This document shows, in pieces, positions 26,383 to 34,084 of a stretch of DNA of 34,084 bases. The stretch's first letter is position 1, and the number at the start of each line of letters is the position of its first letter. The stretch is from assembly GCA_000224765.2 (NCBI GenBank), contig AGAU01000008.1, positions 1 through 34,084 on the forward strand. The letters run 5' to 3'. The DNA is from SAR324 cluster bacterium JCVI-SC AAA005 (lineage in GTDB: Bacteria; SAR324; NAC60-12). The position numbers were made by a program, and so were the translations under genes. The notes below the pieces were generated by a model, which was not told the origin of the DNA, searched no databases, and was given only the letters and a program-made list of their open reading frames with translations.

Positions 26383-28336
26383 GAGTGCTATTTTTCCTCA
26401 ACCATTCTTGCCACATAAGCACTATCCAGAGGCTTTCTGCCCAGTTACATTTTCCTTCTAAATGTTCTTGCCAACGTTGACGAACTAATTTTTCGTTTAA
26501 TAAACCTTGTTCATTAAGCCTTTTAGAGTCGAGCACATTTTCAGACCACTCGCGAAGAGGGCCTCTAATCCAATCACCTACCGGAACACCAAATCCCATT
26601 TTGTTTTGATTAAGTAAAGCTTTGGGAACAAATTTATATAGAATTTGTTTTAGTATCCATTTACGTTGATTATTTCGAACTTTCTTAGAGTAAGGTACTC
26701 GCCAAGCTAATTCGATGAATTTGTGATCAAGCATGGGAACTCTTGTCTCAAGTGCAACACTCATCGCTGATCTATCTAATTTCACGAGGATATCATCCGG
26801 TAGGTATGTGATGCTATCTTGAGCCATCATCCGATGCATTGATGTATCAAGATTTGAAAGTTGTGCGTCTGAGAATCCATAATTCAGATAATTTTCTATT
26901 GACTTCATTGGTGTTGGTTGCCATTGACTAATCATCTTTCTGTAATATTCAGTTTCATTTTCACAATTCATAAGATCCACAATTAGTGCTGCTCGACGAG
27001 AAATAAACTTATCAACTGTTTTTTTTGTTCTAAATATTTTTGCTTGGACCAACGAATCTCCGAGTTGCATCATCGAAGAAGTTAATATTTTTCTTGCTGT
27101 TGGCTTCAGACATTGTGGAACACATTTTACTCCACGCCAAAGGTAATTTGCTTTGTGATTAAAATACCTTCCATAACCCCCAAACAACTCATCTCCCCCA
27201 TCACCACTGAGAGAAACTGTCACATCCTGTCGTGCGAGGTTTGAGACAAGAATAGTGGGTAATGCGGAAGAATCACCAAATGGCTCGTCAAAGATCTTAG
27301 ATAGTTGTGGGACCACTTCCTTTGCGTGGTGAGAAGTCACATATAGTTCTGTATGATCTGTACCCAGATGTTGTGCAATACCCTTTGCTTTTTGCGCTTC
27401 GTTATATCCCAATTCATTAAAACCAATGGTGAAAGTTTTAATAGGCCTGGATGACTGAGCTTGCATCAGCGCTACTACTGTCGAAGAATCAATTCCCCCA
27501 GAAAGGAATGCTCCGACCGGAACATCTGCTTGGCATTGACCAGTGATTGCTTTAGCAAGTCGATCCTCTAGAGCATCAGCAGCCTCCTTATCGCTACTTT
27601 CTAACGGCTCAGCCTGACTCCTGAATGCAACCTTTGCAAACGACCAATACTCTGTAGGATTAGGCAAGACATCAATATCTGACGCCATAAGCGATACCCA
27701 CGTGCCAGGTAATAACTTTCGCATTCCCTTCCAGATACACCACGGGGCAGGAATGTATCCATGCTGAAAGTAAAGTGGCAACACATCGCTATCGATTTCG
27801 CTCTGAAAACTGGGATGGGCACGAAGCACTTTTAACTCGGAGCCAAATAAAAGCACACCTTTTTGCCATCCATAATAAAGCGGCTTTTCTCCCATGCGAT
27901 CTCTGGCCAGGAGTAATTGTCGATCTTGCCGATCCCACATTGCCATCGCAAACATACCAACGGATTCCTTCAGTGTTTTATCAAGTCCCCAGGCTTCTAC
28001 CGCTGCAAGCAATGTTTCGGTATCCGAATTTCCACACCATATACGGCAGCTAGGTAGATCCAATTGCTTGCGCAATTCCTTGTGGTTATAAATTTCTCCG
28101 TTAAGCACCAAGACGTAGCGCCCTGAAGCTGAAGTCATAGGCTGATGTCCTGCTTGGGAAAGATCCAGAATGGATAAGCGACGGTGACCGAGCGCGATAC
28201 CTGCATCCCCATCCAGCCAGACGCCGGCATCATCAGGACCACGATGTATGAGGTAGTCGCGCATGGACTTCAAGATGAATTCTGCCTCAGTAACAGAAAA
28301 CCCAACGGGCTGAAAAAAACCTGTTAGACCACACAT
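26375..28336 (-). CDS. asnB: AsnB-type glutamine-dependent amidotransferase (second paralogue)
   Basis: A 653-residue protein starting at ATG 28336, where MCGLTGFF gives catalytic Cys2. Glutaminase marks are HRGPDDAG at 31-38, GHRRLSILDLSQAGHQPM, VLNGEIYNH at 77-85 and NSDTETLLAAVEAWG; synthetase marks are the PP-loop SGGIDSS at 279-285, SLSGDGGDELFGGYGRYFNH and DRSAMSVALETRVPMLDH. The open frame runs on in the same register to 29197, but that upstream part is a frameshifted methyltransferase, so the true start is here. The intended methyltransferase stop (TGA 28338-28340) is one base before this ATG, so the two genes are tightly coupled. Probable role: glutamine-dependent amidation of a uronic acid in the glycan. 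Confidence 0.92.
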   Translation of the reverse strand: MCGLTGFFQPVGFSVTEAEFILKSMRDYLIHRGPDDAGVWLDGDAGIALGHRRLSILDLSQAGHQPMTSASGRYVLVLNGEIYNHKELRKQLDLPSCRIWCGNSDTETLLAAVEAWGLDKTLKESVGMFAMAMWDRQDRQLLLARDRMGEKPLYYGWQKGVLLFGSELKVLRAHPSFQSEIDSDVLPLYFQHGYIPAPWCIWKGMRKLLPGTWVSLMASDIDVLPNPTEYWSFAKVAFRSQAEPLESSDKEAADALEDRLAKAITGQCQADVPVGAFLSGGIDSSTVVALMQAQSSRPIKTFTIGFNELGYNEAQKAKGIAQHLGTDHTELYVTSHHAKEVVPQLSKIFDEPFGDSSALPTILVSNLARQDVTVSLSGDGGDELFGGYGRYFNHKANYLWRGVKCVPQCLKPTARKILTSSMMQLGDSLVQAKIFRTKKTVDKFISRRAALIVDLMNCENETEYYRKMISQWQPTPMKSIENYLNYGFSDAQLSNLDTSMHRMMAQDSITYLPDDILVKLDRSAMSVALETRVPMLDHKFIELAWRVPYSKKVRNNQRKWILKQILYKFVPKALLNQNKMGFGVPVGDWIRGPLREWSENVLDSKRLNEQGLLNEKLVRQRWQEHLEGKCNWAESLWIVLMWQEWLRKNSTHE

Positions 28337-28337
28337 A

Positions 28338-29173
28338 TCATTGATCAGGTAGCTTTTTCTGGAACACCATTTCGTGACAACCCAGACTGGAGGCTGCATT
28401 TCCTCTGATAAGTGCAAAGTCGTGAACTCGCATGTATTGCTCCAGTACTTCATATCGTGCGAATTCATAGGGGAACCCCCCATCCAGTCGATAAGGTCGT
28501 GCATAATGCTCATGCCCCTTTTTTGTTTATACTCCAGCATAGGGCGAATTGCAGTCATCGGTCTGAGCTTAAAAGTGTATTTCATTATATTTAATACGTT
28601 AGATGTAATTCCAAATACATAAGCATAAATTGTATTTAACTGCCTGGGGAGCAAGTTATAAAACCACTTTGCTAACCACCAGATGTGAGACTTAAATCCT
28701 TGATCGTTGTAAATAGCGATGAAGAGCCAACCCCCATACGCGACCCGGCTTAGAGCATTCTCAATGCCCAGCCACATGGCTCCAGTGTGGTGGAGTACAC
28801 CCCAGGAATAAACGATGTCGAAGGTGCCGAGTGTCTCCAGATAAGTAGCATCTAAAGCGTCACCCTGTTCAATCACCCAATCAGTTGCATCAGGGAAATA
28901 GCGACGCCTTAGTTCTGCCGTGCAAGCGACAGATTGAGAGTCAGAGTCAAAGGAATGCACTCTTGCGCCTAGCCTGCGAGCAGCAAGACTAAAAAGTCCG
29001 CTGCCAGAGCCGATGTCGAGAAAACTTTTGCCCTCCAAGTTCTCGACCAGCAACATTTTACGCAAAGATTGTTCCGCTTCCTGGATACGATTGTTGTCCA
29101 ACACGGTGAGAAACCGCGCCCAATTTTCACCGAAGGCGAAGCGCAAGTCTTCGGATTGTCTAGTTTGATTCAT
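28338..29173 (-). pseudogene. SAM-dependent methyltransferase with a one-base slip in a G6 run
   Basis: From ATG 29173 (Shine-Dalgarno AAGGA five bases upstream) the product reads as a class I methyltransferase: FGENWARFLTVLDNNRIQEA, motif I FLDIGSGSGLFSLAARRLGA near 51-70, DIVYSWGVLHHTGAMWLGIE and RGMSIMHDLIDWMGG. In the six-G run at 28476-28481 the register becomes wrong. One more G would give DWMGGFPYEFARYEVLEQYM and then LGCHEMVFQKKLPDQ, the normal family C-terminus, ending at TGA 28338-28340 after 278 residues (836 bases plus one makes 279 codons). As given, the frame instead runs into asnB and yields a false 940-residue fusion. It may be a phase-variable tract, a fixed mutation or a homopolymer sequencing error. 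Confidence 0.88.
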
Positions 29174-29208
29174 GGCATTCCTTGGATAGTTCCTCAATAA
29201 TTAGGGCT

Positions 29209-29228
29209 TGTCATCAAATAAACACTTG
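29209..29228. repeat. 20-base element, near-copy of 19211-19230
   Basis: It matches the copy at 19.2 kb at 18 of 20 positions. It lies between the methyltransferase start and the IS5-type transposase remnant, where a left insertion-sequence end would be expected. No inverted copy is visible at the far side of the transposase near 30060. Confidence 0.5.
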
Positions 29229-29297
29229 TCCGTTTGAGAAACATCGTTCTCTACAGTTGAAAAGCTATTTGCCATTTCCCTATTCAAGGGGAGTCCC

Positions 29298-30059
29298 ATG
29301 AACAGCAGACACTATGCTCTCTTTGAAGATCAGTAGTGGCACATCGAGCATCCGTTCCTCGGCAGAGTTTTAAAATTCGGGGTTACCGCCGAAGAAAATC
29401 GCCTCTTTGGGGAGGCGGTGCTCTCACATTATCCTTTCGGCGTCCACTAGCGTGATCTGCACGAACATCTTCAAGACTTTTGAGTGATTCACACTCACCC
29501 ATTAGCTGGATCAAGTGCGGTATTTGGCAACGATTCCTTAAGTACTGGCTACCGATGCAGATAGTGAGTATACCTAGATCGACAGCACGATTGTTCGGAC
29601 CCATTAACACAGTGCCGGCACAGAAGAGCGATCGCAGCCAAGAATGTACTGGTCGCTCGGATAGAGGCTTGACGATCACGATCCCCGTAACCTCCGATGG
29701 ACTCGACAATCCAACAGGTATTCATATAAGTCCTGGTCCCAGGATCTAAAGAGTGCTGGTAGTTGCTGCCAGCTCTTTTGGATCAGATCAAGGCGCTGCT
29801 GGGAGACCAAGAATACGATGTACAAGGGTGAGTCTTGGATCGATTGGAGGAGTGCCAAGCGAAAGTGGTGATTCCTGCAAAGTTCAATCGAAAAGAATCT
29901 CGCAAGTTCAACTACCAAAAGTATCGTTGGCGATATTTGATTGAGAACTTCTTTGCCGAACTGAAGTAACACCTAGTGATTGCTACACGCTTCGACAAGC
30001 GAGCATGTGCCTTTCTGTGTAGCACCCACTTGATGATTGCCATCATTTGGCTAGATTAA
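29298..30059 (+). mobile_element. Degenerate IS5-family (IS427-like) transposase remnant
   Basis: Starting at ATG 29298 (AAGGGGAG just upstream) the plus strand reads RHYALFEDQ, TAG 29334-29336, then VTAEENRLFGEAVLSHYPFG, the N-terminus of IS427-type transposases (RYALTDAQW and VTAKDNRLFVEAVL). Other frames carry SWIKCGIWQRFLKYWL near 29506, AQKSDRSQECTGRSDRGLT near 29620, GLDNPTGIHISPG, then YDVQG and AKVVIPAKFNRKE, RYLIENFFAELK near 29934 and IATRFDKRACAFL up to IIWLD and TAA 30057-30059. Several stops and frame changes show it is dead. IS427-group elements can use a programmed frameshift, but nonsense codons cannot be explained that way. It lies antisense inside the glycan operon, and its end overlaps the end of the neighbouring GT4 gene by 17 bases. 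No right terminal repeat is seen. Confidence 0.88.
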
Positions 30060-31179
30060 TTACAGGCCTTTGCGAAGGAAATAAAACTTCGTCCCATAGC
30101 TTCGTCACGCGTTCCTCGCTATGGGTTTTTCGCACCTCTAGGGCGGCCTCACCTAACTGTTCTCTGAGTTGTGGATTTTCCATTAGTTGCTTGAGCGCGT
30201 TGACCAATGCTTGAACATTGTCAACTGGTATGAGAAGTCCATTCACCCCATCGTTTATCAACATAGCACCTGCTTCATGAGTCGCAACGACAGGCAACCC
30301 AGAAGCCATCGCTTCCAACAGAGCGTTGGGGAACCCCTCAAAACAGGATGGCTGCACGGCAATCGCAGCACGTTGAAGAATATTGTCAGGCTGTTCAATA
30401 AATCCGCAAAGCTTGACTTGCTGTTGCAGAGAAAACTGATCAATCAGACCCTGAAGGGCTTTACGCTCAGGCCCTTCACCCGCAATTACAAGAGTCCAGT
30501 CTGGGAAATCTGTGGTGAGCTTTGCATAGGCACTGATCAACAAATCAAATCTTTTCACTCGATCTAACCTGCCAACCGCCACAACTTGATTCATTCGACT
30601 TTTAGGTAATAAGCTAGTGTTTTTTGTAAGAAAATTCGGAACCGTAACAGTCCGACTCGCTGTGTGATGGAGAAGCCAATGGGCAATAGTTTGAGTTTGA
30701 GCAACAACACAGTCTGCATTTCGAAATAAAAAATAACGAAGTAAGTTGTAAATCAGCCCATAGCTATAGTGCATTGGATTAGTTCGTTCTGACACGACAC
30801 AGCGCACATTTAATCCATGAGTAGAAAAAATTGCCAGAATGTTTGTTGGCGTCATGAACGAGAGCAATACATCAGGCTTCTTTGTGAGCAAAACTTGTCG
30901 AAGGTTCTGATAGCGCTTCCAATGAGCGAATATCTTAGAAAAAATGTTTCTAGAAGATGGAACAAAAAGCGAGATTCGGCGAACTTGTGAAGATAACGTG
31001 TACACATCAGGCTTACCAGTAGGATCATTTAGTGTTACTAAAATGACACTGATACCTCGTTTGGCATAATTATTTGCCAGATTAGCCATCACTTTTTCTG
31101 AACCGCCACCCGCGAGACTGGAAATCAATAATATAATCACTGGGCTTTTCGGCTTATTTGGAACAGAAACTTCATTCAT
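30043..31179 (-). CDS. GT4-family glycosyltransferase with altered C-terminal end
   Basis: A 378-residue GT-B protein: IILLISSLAGGGSEKVMANL near 15-34, CVVSERTNPMHYSYG, VVAQTQTIAHWLL, VVAVGRLDRVKRFDLLISAY near 219-238, LVIAGEGPERKALQGLI, VKLCGFIEQPDNILQRA and SCFEGFPNALLEAMASGLPV (EX7E region). Its ATG overlaps the wzx stop by four bases (ATGA). The gene ends inside the IS5 transposase remnant: its last codons (NLAK, TGA 30043-30045) are the antisense of the transposase terminus. The native C-terminal end was therefore probably replaced, but the catalytic domains are complete, so the enzyme may still work. Confidence 0.9.
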   Translation of the reverse strand: MNEVSVPNKPKSPVIILLISSLAGGGSEKVMANLANNYAKRGISVILVTLNDPTGKPDVYTLSSQVRRISLFVPSSRNIFSKIFAHWKRYQNLRQVLLTKKPDVLLSFMTPTNILAIFSTHGLNVRCVVSERTNPMHYSYGLIYNLLRYFLFRNADCVVAQTQTIAHWLLHHTASRTVTVPNFLTKNTSLLPKSRMNQVVAVGRLDRVKRFDLLISAYAKLTTDFPDWTLVIAGEGPERKALQGLIDQFSLQQQVKLCGFIEQPDNILQRAAIAVQPSCFEGFPNALLEAMASGLPVVATHEAGAMLINDGVNGLLIPVDNVQALVNALKQLMENPQLREQLGEAALEVRKTHSEERVTKLWDEVLFPSQRPVINLAK

Positions 31180-32669
31180 ACGCTTCTTTTCCCAATTTTT
31201 ATGCCGATTTGCGAAAGAATTCTCCCCCGTTCTTTTTCAGAAAATAGTACAAAAATCCCGAGAGCAAATACTGTGATCGAAAAGATGAAATATGCTGCTG
31301 ATCCAAGCATTGGACTAATCTGAACATGAAGGAATAATCCAATACTCCCAAGAACAAACGCAGAGGCAAAATACGCAAATACAATACGAAAACACCAGTC
31401 AAGTGGATATACAGTTTGGGCAAGCCAACTGGCGATAAACATTTTTGCTAAATGCCCTACTATTACCCCAATGGCAACACCCACCAAACCAAACATTAGC
31501 GCTAGGGCATAGATTGCGATCACAGTGAAGATTACATACGCCGAATAAGCATATAGCTGTAAATATGACCGCTTCGATATTCCAATGCCTATTTCCGTTA
31601 TCCATCCAGTTGCCTGAATGGCGAATGCCATCGCCAACGGGAAAACCACGACTGCGCCCGCTGCATATTGCTCAGTGGCTAAGATTGAAATGACTGGAAG
31701 AGAGACAGCACCAAGCAATAATGCAACTGGCACAATCACCAAAACAAAACCTTTCAAAACTAGGTTATAAGTCTCAATGGCGTTACTCTGCTTGTAGAGC
31801 GACATAGAAAAAGGCCCCCACGCCGTTTGGAAAGCACCGACAAATAACATCACTAACATAGAAATGCGAATACCCACCGCATACGTTCCAAGGTCCTCAA
31901 GACCCAGCAGATGAGCTATCAACCAGCGTTCAAGCATGGGCACAAATGCTGCTATTGTACATATCATGCCCAGAGGAAATGCATAAACCAAGAGCTCTTT
32001 CAAGAAGCATAGGTTTCGAGGAATGATCAGCCATTTGCGGACTAGCCAAAGACCGAACAGTCCAAAGATCGCATAGTTAATGAACCCGGCCCAAAAAAAA
32101 CCCGCTACGCCGATGTCAAAATAATAAATACCTAAAAGAACAAGTAGGACGCGCACGCACGTTGAACCCAACGAAATGAATAAAAATTGGTTACGCTGAA
32201 AAGTCCATTTCAGTAGATTTTGCGAAAAATTTAATAAAAAGTACAATGGAGCCTGCATTATCACTATCTGCAGAAAAAGTGACACATTGGGCTCATCGAC
32301 CAACAGAGTTGAAATCGGAGAAGCCCATAATAGCAACCCCGCTACCATCAAAAAGCTGAGGGCTAACTGAAATAGAATGGACTGAGAAATAAACTGCTGA
32401 CGTTGGTCCGTCTCTTCGTATTCGTAAAAATAGCGTGCCACTGCTGAATCCTGACCAAAGACGACCAGAAAACCGATCAATGTTGCTACTACGCCGAAAA
32501 GATCGATGATTCCGTATTCTGCGGGAGAAAAATGACGAGCAATCAGCGGAAACATAATAATCGATAGGGATTTGCTAACTGCTGCTGCCCCACCGTAAAT
32601 AACCGAGTCTTTCAATAGAAAAGACATGCGGCCACTTTGCGAAAGTGCGCGTGGATTACTTGACTGCAT
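31176..32669 (-). CDS. wzx: Wzx-type polysaccharide flippase
   Basis: About 497 residues with 12-14 hydrophobic helices and the N-terminal SFLLKDSVIYGGAAAVSKSL typical of the MVF/MATE polysaccharide transporter class, followed by IMFPLIARHFSPAEYGIIDL and GQDSAVARYFYEYEET. Wzx proteins move undecaprenyl-diphosphate-linked repeat units across the inner membrane before Wzy polymerisation. The frame opens at TTG 32672; ATG 32669 is chosen because it overlaps the stop of the upstream fragment (TGATG), suggesting coupled translation. It is the first intact gene of the operon in this window and is coupled to the downstream GT4. Confidence 0.92.
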   Translation of the reverse strand: MQSSNPRALSQSGRMSFLLKDSVIYGGAAAVSKSLSIIMFPLIARHFSPAEYGIIDLFGVVATLIGFLVVFGQDSAVARYFYEYEETDQRQQFISQSILFQLALSFLMVAGLLLWASPISTLLVDEPNVSLFLQIVIMQAPLYFLLNFSQNLLKWTFQRNQFLFISLGSTCVRVLLVLLGIYYFDIGVAGFFWAGFINYAIFGLFGLWLVRKWLIIPRNLCFLKELLVYAFPLGMICTIAAFVPMLERWLIAHLLGLEDLGTYAVGIRISMLVMLFVGAFQTAWGPFSMSLYKQSNAIETYNLVLKGFVLVIVPVALLLGAVSLPVISILATEQYAAGAVVVFPLAMAFAIQATGWITEIGIGISKRSYLQLYAYSAYVIFTVIAIYALALMFGLVGVAIGVIVGHLAKMFIASWLAQTVYPLDWCFRIVFAYFASAFVLGSIGLFLHVQISPMLGSAAYFIFSITVFALGIFVLFSEKERGRILSQIGIKIGKRSV

Positions 32670-32842
32670 CAACGCGCAATCTTATCAAACACAGCAGCTT
32701 TCTCCTCAAAATACTGGCTATAGCGGTTGATTGATTTCTCGACTACGTTTACCAGATACCAATGTTGACCTTCTATTCCCATTTGCCTGCCGCAATCTGG
32801 ATTAGCCACATATTTCTGCAAAGAAGCTATATCGAAAAACAT
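32669..32842 (-). pseudogene. Possible C-terminal scrap of a glycosyltransferase upstream of wzx
   Basis: A 57-codon open stretch encodes DIASLQKYVANPDCGRQMGI, then EGQHWYLVNVVEKSINRYSQ. The pattern of a short helix, NP-x-x-GRQMG and a closing amphipathic helix is what the last 50 residues of GT4 enzymes look like. Its TGA (32669-32671) overlaps the wzx ATG. Upstream there are stops in every frame and I cannot trace the rest of a gene, so this is either a truncated remnant or a small unknown protein. Confidence 0.4.
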
Positions 32843-34084
32843 TCACTAACTATGTTAGTTTCTGAACAGATACAGCTAAAAGATAGAACTTGGTTTCAGA
32901 CTTGACAAACTTCCACACAGTTTTTTTTGGAGTGTGAAGCTTCGCATCTCATCATTTATTCGTCCACTAGAGAAAATTATCTGCGAATGATACTCAGCTA
33001 GCTTGGTAAAATGAGTTAAGTCATAGGGGGTCTACTCTGATGCAATGACTTCCATCCAAACCAGGCTAAAATGGGAGAACATTCCACTTACTGCTCCTGC
33101 ATCCAGTACTTCTCGGGTATTTGTACCGAGTCGACCAAGTATCTTGGCAAATTAATTAACAAAGGCAACGATCAGCTCACTCTATAATCTTCGATTGTTA
33201 TAACTTCTCTAATAACCTTGATGCATGACGCTCAATGAACTCAAGAGGCACTTCCATATTGTAAGCTTTAGCGACTCAGTACAAAGGTAGAGGACAGATG
33301 TAAAAACTGGCCTTGAAAACGTGGTATGAGTATATTGCTTATTGAACGAGTTAATAGGTAATGGAGTCGCTTCAAGTAAATCTCACTAATTCACAATATT
33401 TCTTTTTTTATTCACCTCTTTTTAGTTTAAACTAAGAAGGCACTATGAATTAAAGAAACAGTCTTCTTTGGTGCAGCCTCTAAAACCCTAGGTTCACAGC
33501 TTTTCAGCCTTGAGAATCCTGCCAGCAACATCTATTGCTTCTAGCAAAATTGTAAGATCTGGTAGCTCATGCTGTATGATTAGAGTTAGAAATGAAAATA
33601 ATGGAAATTATGATCTAGCACCAATCATCCTGTTTGTGTGTGAGGCTAAACTTTACGTGTTATAGTTACTCTATAGAGACTTCTCCATCGTGTTTTGACT
33701 TAGTTTATATAAGTGAGTTGTATTGAACTAAAAGATTCTAACTAGTTTTGTTTGCTGAGGGCAATGGCTGCAGTGGGTTCTACTCAGTTAGGATCAGCAG
33801 CCAAATTTTTTCCCGGTTACATTTTTTTAAATTAAAGCAATAGATGAAGATTTCTACTTAACGCCTTAAGATTGCTATACATGTTAACAACAAACACAGA
33901 CCAGAAAAACTCCGAGTAATCGAATTTTTCGTAAACCCAGAATTTGTATTTTATCATGTAGAATCAATAACCCACAACTCTTGTATCCCACTATTTAGTT
34001 CTCTCAAAAGAGAAGCGATTGAGGAAGATTATGGAATACAGCTAAGCTCATTAATGTAAAAATTAGCTATTTGATTCGATTTAG
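32843..34084. other. Gene-poor AT-rich end of the window
   Basis: No intact gene is supported. Two scraps look protein-like on the minus strand: 33090-33150 (TREVLDAGAVSGMFSHFSLV) and about 33494-33590 (TLIIQHELPDLTILLEAIDV then AGRILKAEKL). The second loosely resembles the N-terminus of class I fructose-1,6-bisphosphatase, but the match is short and broken by stops. No tRNA, long repeat or clear terminator was seen. Confidence 0.45.

Noticed and set aside
26375..29197. A single 940-residue methyltransferase-asparagine synthetase fusion protein
   Set aside because: The linker region is out of register: the other frame gives the proper methyltransferase end and a TGA one base before the asnB ATG. 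The fusion is a product of one missing G.
29383..29972. Minus-strand open frames of about 100 codons in the 29.4-30.0 kb region
   Set aside because: They are shadows of the plus-strand IS5 transposase remnant.
1..34084. CRISPR array, tRNA or rRNA gene
   Set aside because: No regularly spaced repeats and no cloverleaf-type or rRNA-like sequence were seen on either strand.

Overview
The window is a low-GC chromosomal segment of a Gram-negative-type bacterium. Three parts are visible: a sulfide/persulfide detoxification operon (about 1-2.9 kb, minus strand), a lone menaquinone gene menB (3.0-3.9 kb, plus strand), and a long minus-strand surface-polysaccharide (O-antigen or capsule type) locus from about 33 kb down to 5 kb. 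I cannot name the species. menB implies naphthoquinone synthesis, and the Wzx/Wzy/phosphoglycosyl-transferase set implies an undecaprenyl-phosphate-linked glycan.

The sulfide operon reads (right to left) TauE/SafE exporter, BigR/SqrR-like ArsR persulfide sensor, persulfide dioxygenase-rhodanese fusion, and YeeE/YedE thiosulfate-transport-like protein. This is the known bigR layout. Two of the four genes look damaged: arsR has an in-frame TGA and yeeE a one-base frameshift. menB is intact and is followed by a decayed Tas-like aldo/keto reductase.

The polysaccharide locus, in transcription order, holds: a possible glycosyltransferase tail, wzx, a GT4, a wrecked IS5-family transposase inserted antisense, a methyltransferase frameshifted in a G6 run, asnB, a Wzy-like polymerase, a GT4, a second asnB, a destroyed methyltransferase, a GT4, a two-domain MDR+Gfo/Idh/MocA oxidoreductase, wecB, a heparinase II/III-like protein, a WbuB-like GT4, a PglC-type sugar transferase, a methyltransferase, an ATP-grasp ligase, a DegT-type aminotransferase, a 1.4-kb AT-rich gap, and a WbpM/PglF-type UDP-GlcNAc 4,6-dehydratase. 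Many neighbours overlap by 1-8 bases (ATGA or TGATG), as in an operon.

Likely joint role (inference): the dehydratase and aminotransferase make a 4-amino-4,6-dideoxy sugar, WecB makes UDP-ManNAc or a relative, the PglC-like enzyme loads the first sugar on the lipid carrier, four GT4 enzymes extend the unit, Wzx flips it and Wzy polymerises it. Two AsnB-type amidotransferases and an ATP-grasp ligase suggest amide or amino-acyl decoration.

The most striking overall feature is gene decay: at least six broken genes plus several long gene-free stretches in 34 kb. One lesion, a single missing G in a G6 run, creates an artificial 940-residue methyltransferase-AsnB open frame that should not be annotated as a real fusion.
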